22,263 bases of DNA. Origin: SIG710 sp045605745 (lineage in GTDB: Bacteria; Bacillota; Clostridia; Oscillospirales; CAG-272). The stretch is from the NCBI GenBank assembly GCA_045605745.1, contig JAZUQN010000202.1:1-22263 (forward strand), read 5' to 3'. The notes under the pieces are model-generated. The model made no database searches and was not told where the DNA came from. It saw only the letters and a program-made list of their open reading frames with translations. A program made the translations under genes and the position numbers. Shown in pieces: positions 1-5,720 of the stretch (positions are counted from its first letter, which is position 1; every line of letters begins with the position of its first letter).

Positions 1-80
1 ATCTCTCGTTTAGATGCCGTTTTGTTTTTAAATCCATTCGTCATTTGATACAAAAACAGCGCCGAAATATGTATATAAAC

Positions 81-112
81 AACAAAAAAGCCGGGGTTTT
101 AACCTCGGCTTT
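81..112 (-). terminator. Intrinsic terminator of the tRNA operon
   Basis: Read on the minus strand, a stem AAAGCCGAGGTT / AACCCCGGCTTT (one A-C mismatch) is followed by a T-rich tract (TTTTTTGTTGTTT). It starts 5 bases past the encoded CCA of tRNA-His and should end the three-tRNA transcript. Bases 1-80 beyond it show no gene or other feature I can support. Confidence 0.85.
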
Positions 113-117
113 AAATC

Positions 118-195
118 TGGGGTGAGATATGGGGGTCGAACCCACGACCTCCAGGGCCACAACCTGGCGCTCTGACCAACTGAGCTAATCCCACC
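118..195 (-). tRNA. tRNA-His (anticodon GTG)
   Basis: The minus strand folds as a complete cloverleaf. The anticodon loop TTGTGGC sits in a CCAGG/CCTGG stem, and the T-arm contains GGTTCGACC. The acceptor stem has 8 pairs including an extra 5' G opposite C73, the identity signature of bacterial tRNA-His read by HisRS. The 3' CCA is encoded at 118-120. It is the last of three tRNA genes in one short transcript. Confidence 0.95.
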
Positions 196-219
196 ATATT
201 GAGTTTGATCCACTGCAGT

Positions 220-296
220 TGGCGTACCCTGGGGGATTCGAACCCTCGACCTACTGCTTAGAAGGCAGTTGCTCTATCCGGCTGAGCTAAGGGTAC
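220..296 (-). tRNA. tRNA-Arg (anticodon TCT)
   Basis: The acceptor stem is GTACCCT/AGGGTAC, the D-arm begins TAGCTCAG, and the anticodon stem ACTGC/GCAGT carries loop CTTCTAA (anticodon TCT, reading AGA/AGG). The T-arm contains GGTTCGAATCC. Discriminator G and an encoded CCA lie at 220-223. It is 24 bases from tRNA-His and 15 from tRNA-Gly, so all three are probably cut from one precursor. Confidence 0.95.
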
Positions 297-311
297 ATAC
301 CTCGCAGCGGT

Positions 312-385
<74 letters not shown>

Positions 386-414
386 ATATTTAGTTTTCTC
401 AAAACTGCCTTAAT

Positions 415-443
415 ATAATACCACAGTTGATTCCTTTTGTCAA
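415..443 (-). promoter_or_regulatory. Sigma-A promoter of the tRNA operon
   Basis: On the minus strand a perfect -35 TTGACA (438-443) is separated by 17 bases from -10 TATTAT (415-420). The tRNA-Gly 5' end lies 30 bases downstream. A near-consensus promoter fits a highly expressed stable-RNA operon. Confidence 0.85.
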
Positions 444-492
444 TAGTATTTTCAAAAAAAACGATATTTTTTCTCAAAAATTCAAAAATCTA

Positions 493-521
493 TTGCTAAA
501 TTCGTTAATTTATGTTACAAT
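493..521 (+). promoter_or_regulatory. Probable sigma-A promoter of the yqeG operon
   Basis: -35 TTGCTA (493-498), a 17-base spacer and -10 TACAAT (516-521) predict a start near 528 and a leader of about 60 bases. It diverges from the tRNA promoter, and the two fill the 389-589 gap. Confidence 0.65.
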
Positions 522-529
522 TTAATGTG

Positions 530-581
530 TGCGCTATGCGCAAAGTAAGTTTTAGTAAAGGATAAGCCTTTATATAAGGCT
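530..581 (+). promoter_or_regulatory. Two small hairpins in the yqeG leader
   Basis: TGCGC-tat-GCGCA (530-542) and AGCCTT-tatat-AAGGCT (565-581) are perfect inverted repeats inside the predicted 5' leader. The second ends 8 bases before the start codon and contains the only purine-rich AAGG that could act as a ribosome-binding site. Folding might therefore limit translation. No known riboswitch class was recognised. Confidence 0.35.
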
Positions 582-589
582 GAGTTACA

Positions 590-1108
590 ATGGCTTCCTT
601 ATTTTTACCTGACTATATGTTTGATCGCTTCAGCGATATAACACCGGAGTTTCTTCAGTCTATCGGTGTTAGAACTGTTCTTGTTGATATTGATAATACA
701 TTAGCGCCTTATGAGGCTCCCGAACCTAATCAAAGGGTCATTAAATGGTTTGATGATCTGAAGAGCGTGGGCATCAAGGCTGCGCTTATGTCAAATAACG
801 ATGCGGCAAGAGTCCGCCGTTTTAACAAGAGCCTAAGGCTTCCTGCATATTTTGATTGCAAAAAGCCTTCAACTAAAAGCTATATTGATGTGCTAAACCG
901 TCTTGGCTGTGACCGTGCCGACACCTGCGTTATCGGTGACCAGATTTTCACCGATGTTCTTGTTGGAAAAAGGCTGGGACTGAGGGCAATACTCGTTCCA
1001 CCCATACATGATAAAAAAACCTTCTTTTTCAGATTTAAAAGACTTCTTGAAAAACCTTTCATATATTATTTCAAGCGACAGCAGGTGAGAAGGCAATTTT
1101 TACAATAA
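590..1108 (+). CDS. yqeG: YqeG-family HAD-superfamily (class IIIA) phosphatase
   Basis: This 172-residue cytoplasmic protein carries all HAD signatures in order: motif I DIDNT (nucleophile D33, general acid D35), motif II Ser in LMSNN (S68), the motif III lysine in KKPS (91-92) and motif IV GDQIFTD (D117, D122). The arrangement and length match the YqeG family. That family belongs to the PGP phosphatase group related to yeast Gep4, so phosphatidylglycerophosphate is one possible substrate, but the bacterial members' substrate is an inference here. The C-terminal 40 residues are basic and aromatic (FFFRFKRLLEKPFIYYFKR), which would suit membrane contact. The upstream ribosome-binding site is weak and lies in a hairpin. 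The next gene starts 18 bases downstream, so this is the first gene of a three-gene operon. Confidence 0.9.
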   Translation: MASLFLPDYMFDRFSDITPEFLQSIGVRTVLVDIDNTLAPYEAPEPNQRVIKWFDDLKSVGIKAALMSNNDAARVRRFNKSLRLPAYFDCKKPSTKSYIDVLNRLGCDRADTCVIGDQIFTDVLVGKRLGLRAILVPPIHDKKTFFFRFKRLLEKPFIYYFKRQQVRRQFLQ

Positions 1109-1126
1109 TGTCGGAGAGGATGAGTT

Positions 1127-1981
1127 ATGTTGAAAGCTAAGTTTGGCCCTGCGGGAAACAGCGAAAGCTTTTATGCCGAGGGCTATAAATCAACAATGGA
1201 GGCTTTTGGATGGCTTCGTGAAATGGGCATTGATGCCTATGAATATCAGGCCGGAAACGGTCTTAGGACAAGCGAGGCAACCCTTAGGGCTCTTGGGAAA
1301 AAGGCGGCTGAACATGGCATACTTATGTCGCTTCACACGCCCTATTTTATTTCACTTTCGGGAATTGAAGAGGAAAAACGCCTAAAGAGCCTAAGCTATA
1401 TAAAGGACAGCGTTAGGGCTGCAGAGCTTCTTGGCGCTGACAGGATAGTTATTCACAGTGGAAGTGCGGCAAAGATAACAAGAGATGAAGCTATGGCACT
1501 TGCAAAGGATACTCTTATGAGGGTTGCAGAGGATAATAAGGATACTTCTGTTAAGCTTGGACTGGAAACAATGGGCAAAATAAATCAGCTTGGAACTCTC
1601 TCTGAGGTCATAGAGCTTTGCAAAACTGCACCTTGCTTTGTTCCTGTGGTGGATTTTGGTCATCTGAATGCAAGAGAACAGGGTGGACTTTTCCCTGATG
1701 CTGACGCATTTATGAGAGTTTTTGATAGAATAGGAGAAGAGCTTGGTGACGATATAGCAAAGAATCTTCACTGCCATTTTTCAAAGATAGAATATACCAA
1801 TGCCGGCGAAAAGAAGCATTTGACCTTTGCTGATCAAGAATTCGGACCACATTTTGAGCCACTTGCAGAGGCAATTGTTAAATATGACCTTGCGCCACGC
1901 ATTATCTGCGAATCTGCAGGCACTCAGGCAGAGGATGCCCTTTATATGAAGCAGAAATGTATCGAGTATTCAATGAAATGA
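1127..1981 (+). CDS. Endonuclease IV-like TIM-barrel protein (AP endonuclease family 2)
   Basis: The 284-residue protein matches the endonuclease IV / xylose-isomerase-like barrel in length and motif order: HTPYF (H70), IVIHSG (H110), LETMGK (E147), VVDFGH (D176, H179), HCHFSK (H215/H217), KKHLTF (H231) and CESAG (E262). These positions correspond to the Zn ligands of E. coli Nfo (H69, H109, E145, D179, H182, H216, H231, E261). The ninth ligand, Nfo D229 two residues before H231, is a lysine here (K229). One metal site may therefore be altered, and the substrate may not be abasic DNA; a sugar-phosphate role is an alternative. A good ribosome-binding site (GGAGAGG) precedes the ATG at 1127. 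The gene lies 18 bases after yqeG and 10 bases before the M24 peptidase. Confidence 0.8.
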   Translation: MLKAKFGPAGNSESFYAEGYKSTMEAFGWLREMGIDAYEYQAGNGLRTSEATLRALGKKAAEHGILMSLHTPYFISLSGIEEEKRLKSLSYIKDSVRAAELLGADRIVIHSGSAAKITRDEAMALAKDTLMRVAEDNKDTSVKLGLETMGKINQLGTLSEVIELCKTAPCFVPVVDFGHLNAREQGGLFPDADAFMRVFDRIGEELGDDIAKNLHCHFSKIEYTNAGEKKHLTFADQEFGPHFEPLAEAIVKYDLAPRIICESAGTQAEDALYMKQKCIEYSMK

Positions 1982-1991
1982 GGACTAAAAG

Positions 1992-3062
1992 ATGACGAGA
2001 AAAGATAGACTTTTGGCGGCGTTGCCTGCCGATATTGACGGCATTTTCGTGACAAGCGAGCTTAATCAATATTATCTGACCGGCTTTGATTTTACCGATG
2101 GATATGTGCTTGTTACAAGAAAAAAATCATATGTTATAACAGATTTTCGCTATATTGAAGCGGCAGAGGCAAAGGTTGAGGAGGGGTTTGAGATACTTAT
2201 GCCCTCGGATATGGGACTTGAAATTGCAGCTTTGCTCTCCGAAAATGGTGTTAAGAGACTTTTCTTTGAGGATAAGACACTTTCCTGCGCAGGTTTTTCT
2301 CGCTTTGATAAGCTTTTTGATGGAGTTCAGATGCTTCCGGGCGGTTCTGACATCATCGAGGATCTTCGTGAAAAAAAGACCGCAGACGAGCTTCAAATAA
2401 TGGCAAAGGCTCAGGCGATAACCGATGAGGCATTTGCACATATTATTAGTTTTATAAAGCCTGAAATGACTGAGCTTGAGGTTGCTCTTGAACTCGAGTT
2501 TTTTATGAGAAGTCGCGGAGCGCAATCTGTAGCATTTGATACGATTGCTGTTTCCGGTGCTTCATCCTCCCTTCCTCACGGAGTTCCACAAAACAGAAAG
2601 CTGCAAAAGGGATTTTTCACCATGGATTACGGAGCAAGACTGGATGGATATTGCTCAGATATGACAAGAACAGTTGTGCTGGGCAAGGCGGATGCAGAGA
2701 TGAAGAGGCTTTATAACACGGTGCTTGAGGCTCAAAAAGCAGGTATTCAAATGATAAATCCGGGAGAAAGCTGCTTTCATGTTGATAAGGCGGCAAGGGA
2801 TATTATCGAGGGTGCGGGCTATAAGGGATGCTTTGGACATGGGCTTGGTCACGGAGTTGGAATGTTCATTCACGAAGCACCGAGACTTTCTCCAAAGGTT
2901 TTACACGATAAAAAGCTTGAATGTGGTCATGTTGTAACTTGTGAGCCGGGGATATATATTGCGGGCAAGTATGGCTGCCGCATAGAAGATATGTTGGCTG
3001 TTACAGAAGACGGAAGATTGAATTTCACAAAGAGTCCCAAAGAGCTGATCGAACTATTTTAA
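1992..3062 (+). CDS. Xaa-Pro peptidase, M24 family (PepP/PepQ type)
   Basis: The 356-residue protein has the two-domain layout of M24 prolidases and aminopeptidases: an N-terminal creatinase-like domain (about 1-125) and a C-terminal pita-bread domain. Expected dinuclear metal ligands are all visible: D212 and D223 in MDYGARLDGYCSDMTRT, H287 in GHGLGHGVG, E318 in TCEPGIY and E332 in CRIEDM. H196 of LPHG is the usual substrate-binding histidine. The enzyme should remove or split residues next to proline in peptides in the cytoplasm. Whether it acts on dipeptides or longer peptides cannot be told from sequence. GAGGA precedes the ATG. It is the last gene of the operon, and its stop lies inside the left arm of the following terminator. 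Confidence 0.92.
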   Translation: MTRKDRLLAALPADIDGIFVTSELNQYYLTGFDFTDGYVLVTRKKSYVITDFRYIEAAEAKVEEGFEILMPSDMGLEIAALLSENGVKRLFFEDKTLSCAGFSRFDKLFDGVQMLPGGSDIIEDLREKKTADELQIMAKAQAITDEAFAHIISFIKPEMTELEVALELEFFMRSRGAQSVAFDTIAVSGASSSLPHGVPQNRKLQKGFFTMDYGARLDGYCSDMTRTVVLGKADAEMKRLYNTVLEAQKAGIQMINPGESCFHVDKAARDIIEGAGYKGCFGHGLGHGVGMFIHEAPRLSPKVLHDKKLECGHVVTCEPGIYIAGKYGCRIEDMLAVTEDGRLNFTKSPKELIELF

Positions 3063-3103
3063 AAAGATGGCTGCTCCACTTAGCATGGAGCAGCCATCTT
3101 TTT
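3061..3103. terminator. Bidirectional terminator between M24 peptidase and GH26 genes
   Basis: A perfect 18-base-pair stem (aaaaagatggctgctcca at 3061-3078 with its complement at 3086-3103) has a 7-base loop. A T-run follows on the plus strand and the A-run of the left arm serves as the T-run on the minus strand. It sits between two convergent genes and should serve both. Confidence 0.92.
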
Positions 3104-4471
3104 TTATTTATTAAGTATTTTTTTGATAAGTGCAGGCATTTCATGCAGGGCAACAATACAGCCACTCTTATAAAGTGACTCTGCTTTGCCAACATATTTA
3201 ACAGAGCCGTAGATGCTGTTATAAACCTCAGCAAATGCGCATTTTTTGCCCTCTGCCTTCATTCTGTTAAGTATTTTGCAATAATCCTCGCAGGTGAAAT
3301 AGTCATCATTTCCTGCTTCCTTGTTATCTCTTATTTCGCTGTTGATGCCCCACTCCATAATTCCAAAGGGTTTTCCGTATTCGATAAGTCGGTCATGGCA
3401 TTTTCCGTCATAGTTTTCGGCATCAAATTCATATCGGTTGTTTGTATACCAGTCAAAGCCTACAACATCAACATATTTGTCACCGGGATAATAATATTTA
3501 ACCGAGGCTGTTGGGCCGAGATTATTTGAAACATTTGGGCCATAGCTCCAAACAAGCTGATTCAGTCCCCAATGCTTTGTATAATAATCGTAGACATATA
3601 TCCACATTTTCACCATATTTTCGGGTGTAATATTACCAAATTCTTCACCCTGTCCCTGGCAGAACCAGAACCAAGATCCGTTTGCTTCGTGGAGAGGTCT
3701 CCACATAACAGTAACTCCGCACTTCCAAAGTGCATTCATAAATTCGCCGCCTCGATCAAGCTCTTCAACCCACAGCTTGTTGTTTTTTGTGCCGGGGGTG
3801 AGAACATCAAGCCAAGCTTCATTGTTCCCAAGATGACCACGGAAGGATTGAACGCCCTCCGGAACGCCATTTGGATTTGCCCAATGGTGCATTGTTGTGA
3901 TAATGCCGCCCTTTGAGGCAAATTCAACCAGCTCGCAAAGCGTGCGGCTCCATTCACAGCGTGGTCTTATGCGAAGTGTAAGCATATCAAAATCTATAAT
4001 AGAAGGGCCAACACCTGCGGCCTCGGTGTATTCGTTGATTGTGTCCTCAGGGTCGGTGCTTCCTCCCATATGCTGACCGAAGAGAATTCTGTCATCCTCA
4101 TCATACATATACTGAACGATTTTAAGCAGATCTTCACGACCGTTATATGGGATCTTGGGCAGATCGATAGCACCGCAGATGCTATCAACTTCAGTTAAAT
4201 TTTCCTTTTGTAGGAGAGAATAGAAGATTTCTATAGCCTTTTCTATTGAACGGTAGCTACCCTTTATAGTTACATTTTTTCCTATTTCAATGGCATATGG
4301 GGCATAATCAAGGCTCTCATTATCAAGAATTATCACATTCTCTGCCTCATTTTCTGCCTGAAAAAGACCTGTGCTTTCGCAAAACGCCTTTGTTATTTCG
4401 TCTTGGCAAAGGGATTTAACCTTAAATTCGGAAAAATCAATGCCACATATTTTTTTTAGATTAATTGTCAT
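3104..4471 (-). CDS. GH26-family beta-mannanase-like glycoside hydrolase, no signal peptide
   Basis: From the ATG at 4471 the protein has 455 residues. That start has AGGAGG six bases upstream; a longer in-frame reading has no such site. Residues about 112-440 form a GH26 (clan A) barrel. The acid/base E262 lies in WRPLHEANGSWFWF and the nucleophile E373 in GIMEWG, with H195/H196 and W257 in the usual subsite motifs. GH26 members cleave beta-1,4-mannan or mixed-linkage glucans by a retaining mechanism. The first 110 residues contain a beta-alpha segment (NVIILDN ... IEIGKNVTIKGSYRSIEKAIEIFYSLL) resembling the small domain preceding GH20/GH67 barrels. No signal peptide, anchor or membrane segment is seen, so it probably acts on imported oligosaccharides. 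It has its own promoter and no transporter genes nearby. Confidence 0.88.
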   Translation of the reverse strand: MTINLKKICGIDFSEFKVKSLCQDEITKAFCESTGLFQAENEAENVIILDNESLDYAPYAIEIGKNVTIKGSYRSIEKAIEIFYSLLQKENLTEVDSICGAIDLPKIPYNGREDLLKIVQYMYDEDDRILFGQHMGGSTDPEDTINEYTEAAGVGPSIIDFDMLTLRIRPRCEWSRTLCELVEFASKGGIITTMHHWANPNGVPEGVQSFRGHLGNNEAWLDVLTPGTKNNKLWVEELDRGGEFMNALWKCGVTVMWRPLHEANGSWFWFCQGQGEEFGNITPENMVKMWIYVYDYYTKHWGLNQLVWSYGPNVSNNLGPTASVKYYYPGDKYVDVVGFDWYTNNRYEFDAENYDGKCHDRLIEYGKPFGIMEWGINSEIRDNKEAGNDDYFTCEDYCKILNRMKAEGKKCAFAEVYNSIYGSVKYVGKAESLYKSGCIVALHEMPALIKKILNK

Positions 4472-4508
4472 AAGCATCCTCCTAATATGAAACATATCAT
4501 ATATGGGT

Positions 4509-4537
4509 ATTATAGCAAAAAAAAACATTTTTGTAAA
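4509..4537 (-). promoter_or_regulatory. Sigma-A promoter of the GH26 gene, with possible operator
   Basis: On the minus strand -35 TTTACA (4532-4537), a 17-base spacer and an extended -10 (TGCTATAAT, hexamer at 4509-4514) place the start near 4502. Between it and the ribosome-binding site lies a perfect inverted repeat ATATG-aaa-CATAT (4485-4497), a candidate but unproven operator. Confidence 0.75.
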
Positions 4538-4540
4538 TGT
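4515..4540 (-). terminator. Weak terminator-like hairpin overlapping the GH26 promoter
   Basis: On the minus strand ACATTT-acaa-AAATGT is followed directly by nine Ts. The 6-pair AT-rich stem is weak, but it is the only termination signal after the gene ending at 4575, and it overlaps the -35 of the next promoter. Confidence 0.35.
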
Positions 4541-4574
4541 GTTTTTTTATATTTCAACCTGTGTTTTTTTGCTT

Positions 4575-5276
4575 TTAAATGAAGAAGATGCTGCCTATGT
4601 CAAGCAGCTCAGATTCGGAAAGTGAGACAACATTTCGTCCATGATCTCTGCAAAAGCTTTTGATGATATCCACATCGGGGTGATTGTCAATATAGCCGCA
4701 GAAGTATACATTTTCCTTGTCGCATCCGGATGCTCCGCCAATGAAACCCTGGTCATATCCCGGCAAGAAAATATTTCCGGAAGTAATTTTGAGATGATCT
4801 ATCCTATATTTTTTTGCGGTCTTGGCGATAGAGGGATCGGCTGTGATAATTGAGTTTCCAACGATGCACGAAGAACACTTTGCATAGCCCTGCTTTACAT
4901 CTATCAGCTTTAGGTTGTTTTTTTTCGCATATTCTTTAATTGAGCTGGATAGGTATGGCAGTCTCCCCATAACAGCATCTCTAAGTACTGCGGCGTTTAA
5001 AAGGATATCGCCGGGGTATTTATCACTTGCAGCCTCATCTATTGCCAATATGTCAAAGCCTGTTGGAGCAAGAGCTTTCTTTGCTGTTTCCATATACTCA
5101 CGATGGGTGAAAAAAAAGCCATCCATAGGGCAGGGGAAAATCAACATATCCGGATGGGCAGATACAGGTTCTTGCAGAGCTTTAAACGGTGGCAAGAGAA
5201 CTATACTGTCGCAGAAATTTTGCAAAGTTACAAGGGCTTCTTTTGGCGTTCTACTGTCGCATATAGCAGTTTTCAT
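4575..5276 (-). CDS. Conserved protein of unknown function (possibly DUF6873, GME-fold-like)
   Basis: The 233-residue soluble protein has no signal peptide or membrane segment. I chose the ATG at 5276 because AAGGA lies 9 bases upstream; a GTG two codons earlier would leave only 3 bases. Recognisable blocks are PGDILLNAAVLRDAVMGR, KQGYAKCSSCIVG followed by an ITADPSIAKTAKK segment, LPGYDQGFIGGASG and CGYIDNHPDV. The alternating strand-helix pattern with repeated D/N/G-rich turns recalls guanidino-modifying-enzyme folds, and I believe this is the Clostridia family named DUF6873. I cannot confirm that here, and no catalytic Cys-His-Asp set is evident. Two cysteines in CSSC and one in SGCDK are conserved-looking candidates for metal or redox chemistry. 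It follows rpmB on the same strand but is separated from it by a terminator. Confidence 0.7.
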   Translation of the reverse strand: MKTAICDSRTPKEALVTLQNFCDSIVLLPPFKALQEPVSAHPDMLIFPCPMDGFFFTHREYMETAKKALAPTGFDILAIDEAASDKYPGDILLNAAVLRDAVMGRLPYLSSSIKEYAKKNNLKLIDVKQGYAKCSSCIVGNSIITADPSIAKTAKKYRIDHLKITSGNIFLPGYDQGFIGGASGCDKENVYFCGYIDNHPDVDIIKSFCRDHGRNVVSLSESELLDIGSIFFI

Positions 5277-5299
5277 ATTCACTATTCCTTTTTTTAATA

Positions 5300-5334
5300 T
5301 AAAGAAAAATATGGCAAACCCGAAGGTCTGCCAT
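5300..5334 (-). terminator. Intrinsic terminator of rpmB, UUCG tetraloop
   Basis: On the minus strand ATGGCAGACC-TTCG-GGTTTGCCAT (5311-5334, one G-T pair) carries the very stable C(UUCG)G loop and is followed by ATTTTTCTTT. It ends rpmB just before the start of the unknown-function gene, leaving that gene without an obvious separate promoter. Confidence 0.9.
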
Positions 5335-5348
5335 AATTTTCTATTCGC

Positions 5349-5534
5349 TTAAACGCGTGTAACCTTACCGGAACGCAGGCAGTTTGAACATACGCAAACT
5401 GTCTTGTGTGTGCCGTTTACAACAGCCTTTACCTTGCGAATATTGGGCTTCCATGTTCTGTTTGTTTTACGGTTAGAATGGGAAACATTATGTCCGAAAA
5501 CAACGCCCTTTCCGCAAATACTGCACTTTGCCAT
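5349..5534 (-). CDS. rpmB: 50S ribosomal protein L28
   Basis: This 61-residue basic protein begins MAKCSICGKG, preceded by GAGGAGG eight bases before the ATG at 5534. It is the Zn-containing (C+) form of L28: CxxC at C4/C7 and a second CxxC at C49/C52. The blocks GHNVSHSNRKTNR, TWKPNI and KTVCVCSNCLRSGKV are diagnostic. L28 binds 23S rRNA in the large ribosomal subunit. Many Firmicutes carry a zinc-free paralogue expressed under zinc shortage; only this zinc form is seen here. It forms a one-gene unit with its own promoter and terminator. Confidence 0.97.
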   Translation of the reverse strand: MAKCSICGKGVVFGHNVSHSNRKTNRTWKPNIRKVKAVVNGTHKTVCVCSNCLRSGKVTRV

Positions 5535-5612
5535 GCTTGACACCTCCTCGAAGTACCTTTTATATAGGCACAACTTATATTGAAATTATTTTTTTACACC
5601 ATAACATCGGTT

Positions 5613-5641
5613 ATTATACCATGACTTATCAAAAAATGCAA
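5613..5641 (-). promoter_or_regulatory. Sigma-A promoter of rpmB
   Basis: On the minus strand the -35 is TTGCAT (5636-5641). A 17-base spacer leads to an extended -10, TGGTATAAT (hexamer 5613-5618). The predicted leader is about 70 bases; no terminator or known riboswitch fold was seen in it. Confidence 0.7.
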
Positions 5642-5720
5642 GAGTTTTTTAAAATAAAAAAATATTTTTTTCAAAAAAGTACAGAAAAACGCTTTTTTTA
5701 GCTTTGTTTTGTGCATTTTA

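Noticed and set aside
28..213. Minus-strand 61-codon open frame at the left edge
   Set aside because: It runs through tRNA-His and the terminator; the conserved-looking part is simply the translated tRNA.
1391..1777. 128-codon minus-strand frame opposite the endonuclease IV-like gene, and similar long antisense frames (2127-2525, 9074-9973, 20447-21064)
   Set aside because: Each lies within a well-supported gene on the other strand, has no ribosome-binding site or family motif, and reads like low-quality cysteine/isoleucine-rich translation.
5641..5720. Terminator after the PurL-derived gene
   Set aside because: The region is T/A-rich but the only stems are three to four pairs; I could not support one.
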